Below, one piece after another: positions 31,421 through 33,495 of a stretch of DNA of 33,495 bases. The DNA comes from Pelomonas sp. Root1444. Its GTDB lineage: Bacteria > Pseudomonadota > Gammaproteobacteria > Burkholderiales > Burkholderiaceae_C. The position numbers and the translations under genes are program-made. The stretch spans positions 420,230 to 453,724 of the forward strand of contig NZ_LMFP01000028.1 in the NCBI RefSeq assembly GCF_001426885.1, given 5' to 3'. The notes beneath the pieces were generated by a model. It did not search any database. It saw nothing but the letters and a program-made list of their open reading frames with translations, and was not told the DNA's origin. Within the stretch, counting starts at the first letter, position 1; each line of letters opens with the position of its first letter.

Positions 31421-32080
31421 ATGACTGCCCCGCCCTCGCTTGCGCCGCGCGCCCTCTATCAAGAGGTGGCCGAGCGTCTGCGCCAGCAGATCTTTGCCCG
31501 CGCCTTGGAGCCAGGCAGCTGGATCGACGAGCAGAAGCTGTGCGCCGAGTTCGGCATCAGCCGCACGCCGTTGCGCGAGGCGCTGAAGGTGCTGGCCGCC
31601 GAGGGCCTGGTGACGATGAAGGTGCGGCGCGGCGCCTACGTCACCGAAATGTCCGAGCGCGACGTGCGCGAGGCCTATCAGCTGCTTGCCCTGCTTGAAA
31701 GCGACGCGGCCGCTCAAGTTGCGGCGCATGCGACCGAAAACGAGTTGCAGGAACTGCAGCAGTTGCACGACGCGCTGGAATCGCAGGTGGGCGAGCGCGA
31801 CGCGTTCTTCGCCGCGAATGAACGATTTCACATGCGGCTGCTGGAGATCGATGGCAACCGCTGGCGGCTGCAGATCGTGACCGACCTGCGTCGCGTCATG
31901 AAGCTCAACCGCCATCACTCGCTGTTCAAGCAGGGCCGGTTGGAAGAGTCGCTTCGCGAACACCGCGCACTCATGCAGGCGCTGCTGCAACGGCAACCGG
32001 AATTGGCATCCGCTCAATTGCGCGGGCACTTCCAGAACGGCCTTGCCGCTGCGGCGCCGCCGGAGTCGCCCCTGGTCTGA
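31421..32080 (+). CDS. GntR-family regulator with FCD domain, divergent from the propionate operon
   Basis: The 219-residue regulator has an N-terminal winged helix (about 11-75) containing the GntR signature DEQKLCAEFGISRTPLREAL and the wing RRGAYVTEM. It is followed by an all-helical FCD ligand domain (about 85-210). FCD metal-site residues appear as H137, H181 and H203; the position usually Asp is Asn133. The ligand may be an acyl-CoA or organic acid from propionate metabolism, inferred only from the divergent neighbour. ATG 31421 is the only start that keeps the usual domain boundary. No convincing terminator follows; only a short CTGAAG/CTTCAG dyad without T-tract overlaps its end. Confidence 0.93.
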   Translation: MTAPPSLAPRALYQEVAERLRQQIFARALEPGSWIDEQKLCAEFGISRTPLREALKVLAAEGLVTMKVRRGAYVTEMSERDVREAYQLLALLESDAAAQVAAHATENELQELQQLHDALESQVGERDAFFAANERFHMRLLEIDGNRWRLQIVTDLRRVMKLNRHHSLFKQGRLEESLREHRALMQALLQRQPELASAQLRGHFQNGLAAAAPPESPLV

Positions 32081-32269
32081 AGTCACGCTTCAGCCAATGG
32101 GCTGCGAGGTCAGGGGGAATGACCTTGCTTATGCACTGATCGTCGCGCGGCCATTTTTCTAGCATTCCGGCACGAACTGTCGAGTCTGCGCGAGTTACAT
32201 CCCCTCAAGTTTTGAAACCCGCGTCCGAAAATCGACTGAAGGCTGAGGGAAGGCTCCAAGCACCTGTTC

Positions 32270-32332
32270 CATGCCCGCATGACGACCTCGTTATGCGGGC
32301 GTGCTGGCAGGCGCAGCGCCACTCCAGCACGC
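32270..32332 (+). promoter_or_regulatory. Overlapping mutually exclusive inverted repeats in the leader of the repeat gene
   Basis: Stem A pairs 32270-32280 with 32293-32303 (11 bp with one G-U; core GCCCGCAT/ATGCGGGC). Stem B pairs 32299-32307 with 32324-32332 (9 bp, GCGTGCTGG/CCAGCACGC) and encloses a small GGCG/CGCC hairpin. The stems share 32299-32303, so only one can form at a time. They end about 20 bases before the ribosome-binding site at 32354. The rest of 32081-32269 shows no gene and no convincing promoter. Confidence 0.5.
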
Positions 32333-32364
32333 GCACTTAAACGATTCCGCTCCAGGAGCAGACG

Positions 32365-33495
32365 ATGGCTTCACTGATTACCAATCTCACCACCGCACAG
32401 ATCGCGGCTCTCTCGACAAGCAACTTGTCGCGACTGACGAGTGAGGATTGGCTCGCCTTCTCCACGGACCAGTTCCAGGCCCTGACGACATCGCAATTCG
32501 CGTCGTTGTCCACGCGCGCCGTGACGAACTTCACGACCGCGCAGATGGGTGTGATCGAAAGCCAGGACTTGCGCGCGCTGACCACCAGCGCCGTGCGCAC
32601 GCTGAACACAGCGCAGCTCGAAGCGCTGGGCTCGGCGCAGATTGGCGCCATGAGCACCAACCAGGTCGGCTCGCTGACGACCGTGCAGGTCAACAGCCTG
32701 ACCAGCGACGACCTGAACGCGCTGGACACGGCGCAGATCCGCGCGCTCGGCACGGCCCAGATCGCCACGCTGACGACCGCGCAAGTCTCGACGATGGACA
32801 GCGCCGACGTCGCCGCGCTGAGCACCGCGCAGATCGCTGCGCTCGGTTCCTCGCAAGTGGGCGCTCTGGCCACCGCCAACATCGCCGCGCTCGAAACCAA
32901 CCAGGTCGCCGCGCTGAATTCCCGCCAGGTCGCCGGCCTGAGCACCGACCAGATCGGCGCTCTGGAGACGCAAGACCTGCGCGCGATGCATACCGCCGCC
33001 CTGCGCGCGCTGAGCACTGCGCAGCTCGAAGCCCTGGGCTCCGCGCAGATCGGTGCGCTGAGCACCAGCCAGGTCGCCTCGCTGACGACACAACAAGTCG
33101 CCGGCCTGGTCAGCGAAGACCTGAACGCGCTGGACAACGCCCAGGTCCGTGCGCTGAACAGCGCCCAGATCGGCGCGCTGACCACCGCACAGGTCTCCAC
33201 GATGGACAGCGCCGACGTCGCCGCGCTGAGCACCGCCCAGGTGGCGGCTCTCAGCTCGTCGCAGCTGGGCGCTCTGGCCACGGCCAACATCGGCGCGCTG
33301 GAGACCAACCAGGTCGCCGCGCTGAGCTCGCGCCAGGTCACGGCGCTGGGCACCGACCAGGTCGCCGCCCTCGACACGCAAGACCTGCGTGCCATGAACA
33401 CCGCCGCCCTGCGCGCGCTGAGCACCGCGCAACTGGAAGCCCTGGGCTCGGCCCAGATCGGCGCGCTGAGCACGCAGCAGGTGGCCTCGCTGACC
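32365..33495 (+). CDS. Octapeptide-repeat protein, 5' part (runs off the window)
   Basis: The gene starts at ATG 32365, with AGGAG 6 bases upstream, and stays open to the window end (377 codons). After seven leader residues, the protein is 46 uninterrupted octapeptides (residues 8-375) of consensus L-S/T-T-x-Q-I/V-x-A. From unit 8 on they form a 17-unit (136-residue) higher-order repeat. There is no Lys, Pro, Cys or Tyr, only one Trp and one His, and no signal peptide. S/T at position 2 with Q/D/E at 5 resembles a helix capping box, suggesting stacked short helices; a solenoid of other kind is possible. A large surface or secreted protein, perhaps type I secreted, is a guess. I do not recognise the family. 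Confidence 0.85.
   Translation, partial: MASLITNLTTAQIAALSTSNLSRLTSEDWLAFSTDQFQALTTSQFASLSTRAVTNFTTAQMGVIESQDLRALTTSAVRTLNTAQLEALGSAQIGAMSTNQVGSLTTVQVNSLTSDDLNALDTAQIRALGTAQIATLTTAQVSTMDSADVAALSTAQIAALGSSQVGALATANIAALETNQVAALNSRQVAGLSTDQIGALETQDLRAMHTAALRALSTAQLEALGSAQIGALSTSQVASLTTQQVAGLVSEDLNALDNAQVRALNSAQIGALTTAQVSTMDSADVAALSTAQVAALSSSQLGALATANIGALETNQVAALSSRQVTALGTDQVAALDTQDLRAMNTAALRALSTAQLEALGSAQIGALSTQQVASLT

Noticed and set aside
32337-33473. Two minus-strand open frames across the repeat gene
   Set aside because: The 24-bp repeat keeps several frames free of stops. The plus frame has a good ribosome-binding site and a regular octapeptide pattern, whereas the reverse frames have neither.
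32386-33495. Possible CRISPR array, because of regular short repeats
   Set aside because: The 24-bp units are contiguous, degenerate and in frame with no spacers, so this is a coding tandem repeat.

Overview
The window is a stretch of GC-rich chromosomal DNA from a betaproteobacterium. The gene order leuC-leuD-leuB-asd-fimV-truA-trpF-trpB-trpA-accD-folC-SPOR-cvpA-purF-metZ is characteristic of Burkholderiales. The high GC, the intergenic palindrome style and the fused 727-residue methylmalonyl-CoA mutase fit the Rubrivivax/Leptothrix/Roseateles-like part of that order; the genus is an inference. No insertion sequence, prophage, CRISPR array or clear pseudogene was seen.

Layout. Positions 1-31336 are read almost entirely on the minus strand, so transcription runs from high to low coordinates. 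The housekeeping part (18791 down to 52) is leuCDB, asd, fimV, truA, trpFBA, accD, folC, a SPOR protein, cvpA, purF, metZ, gltX and tRNA-Ala(GGC). Two intrinsic terminators (after fimV and after accD) divide it into three units, and both sit only about 10 bases before the next start codon. A LysR regulator (18788-19681) overlaps leuC by 4 bases and has a 21-bp palindrome upstream.

Positions 19776-22076 hold two apparently unrelated single genes: an exported protein with the zinc-site signature of the phospholipase C / S1-P1 nuclease superfamily, and a class I SAM methyltransferase.

Positions 22235-31336 form a tightly packed propionyl-CoA to succinyl-CoA operon. It contains methylmalonyl-CoA mutase, the MeaB chaperone GTPase, a VOC protein, propionyl-CoA carboxylase beta, a small helix-hairpin-helix protein, carboxylase alpha, an FAD monooxygenase and a second VOC protein that resembles methylmalonyl-CoA epimerase. 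A divergent GntR/FCD regulator (31421-32080) faces it across an 84-bp gap holding a perfect 16-bp palindrome, the likely operator.

The most unusual object is at the right edge. A plus-strand gene begins at 32365 and is still open at 33495. Its 377 visible residues are an unbroken array of octapeptides (consensus L-S/T-T-x-Q-I/V-x-A), themselves arranged in a 17-unit, 136-residue (408-bp) higher-order repeat. The visible part has no Lys, Pro, Cys or Tyr and no signal peptide. Its leader carries two overlapping, mutually exclusive inverted repeats. I do not recognise the protein family.
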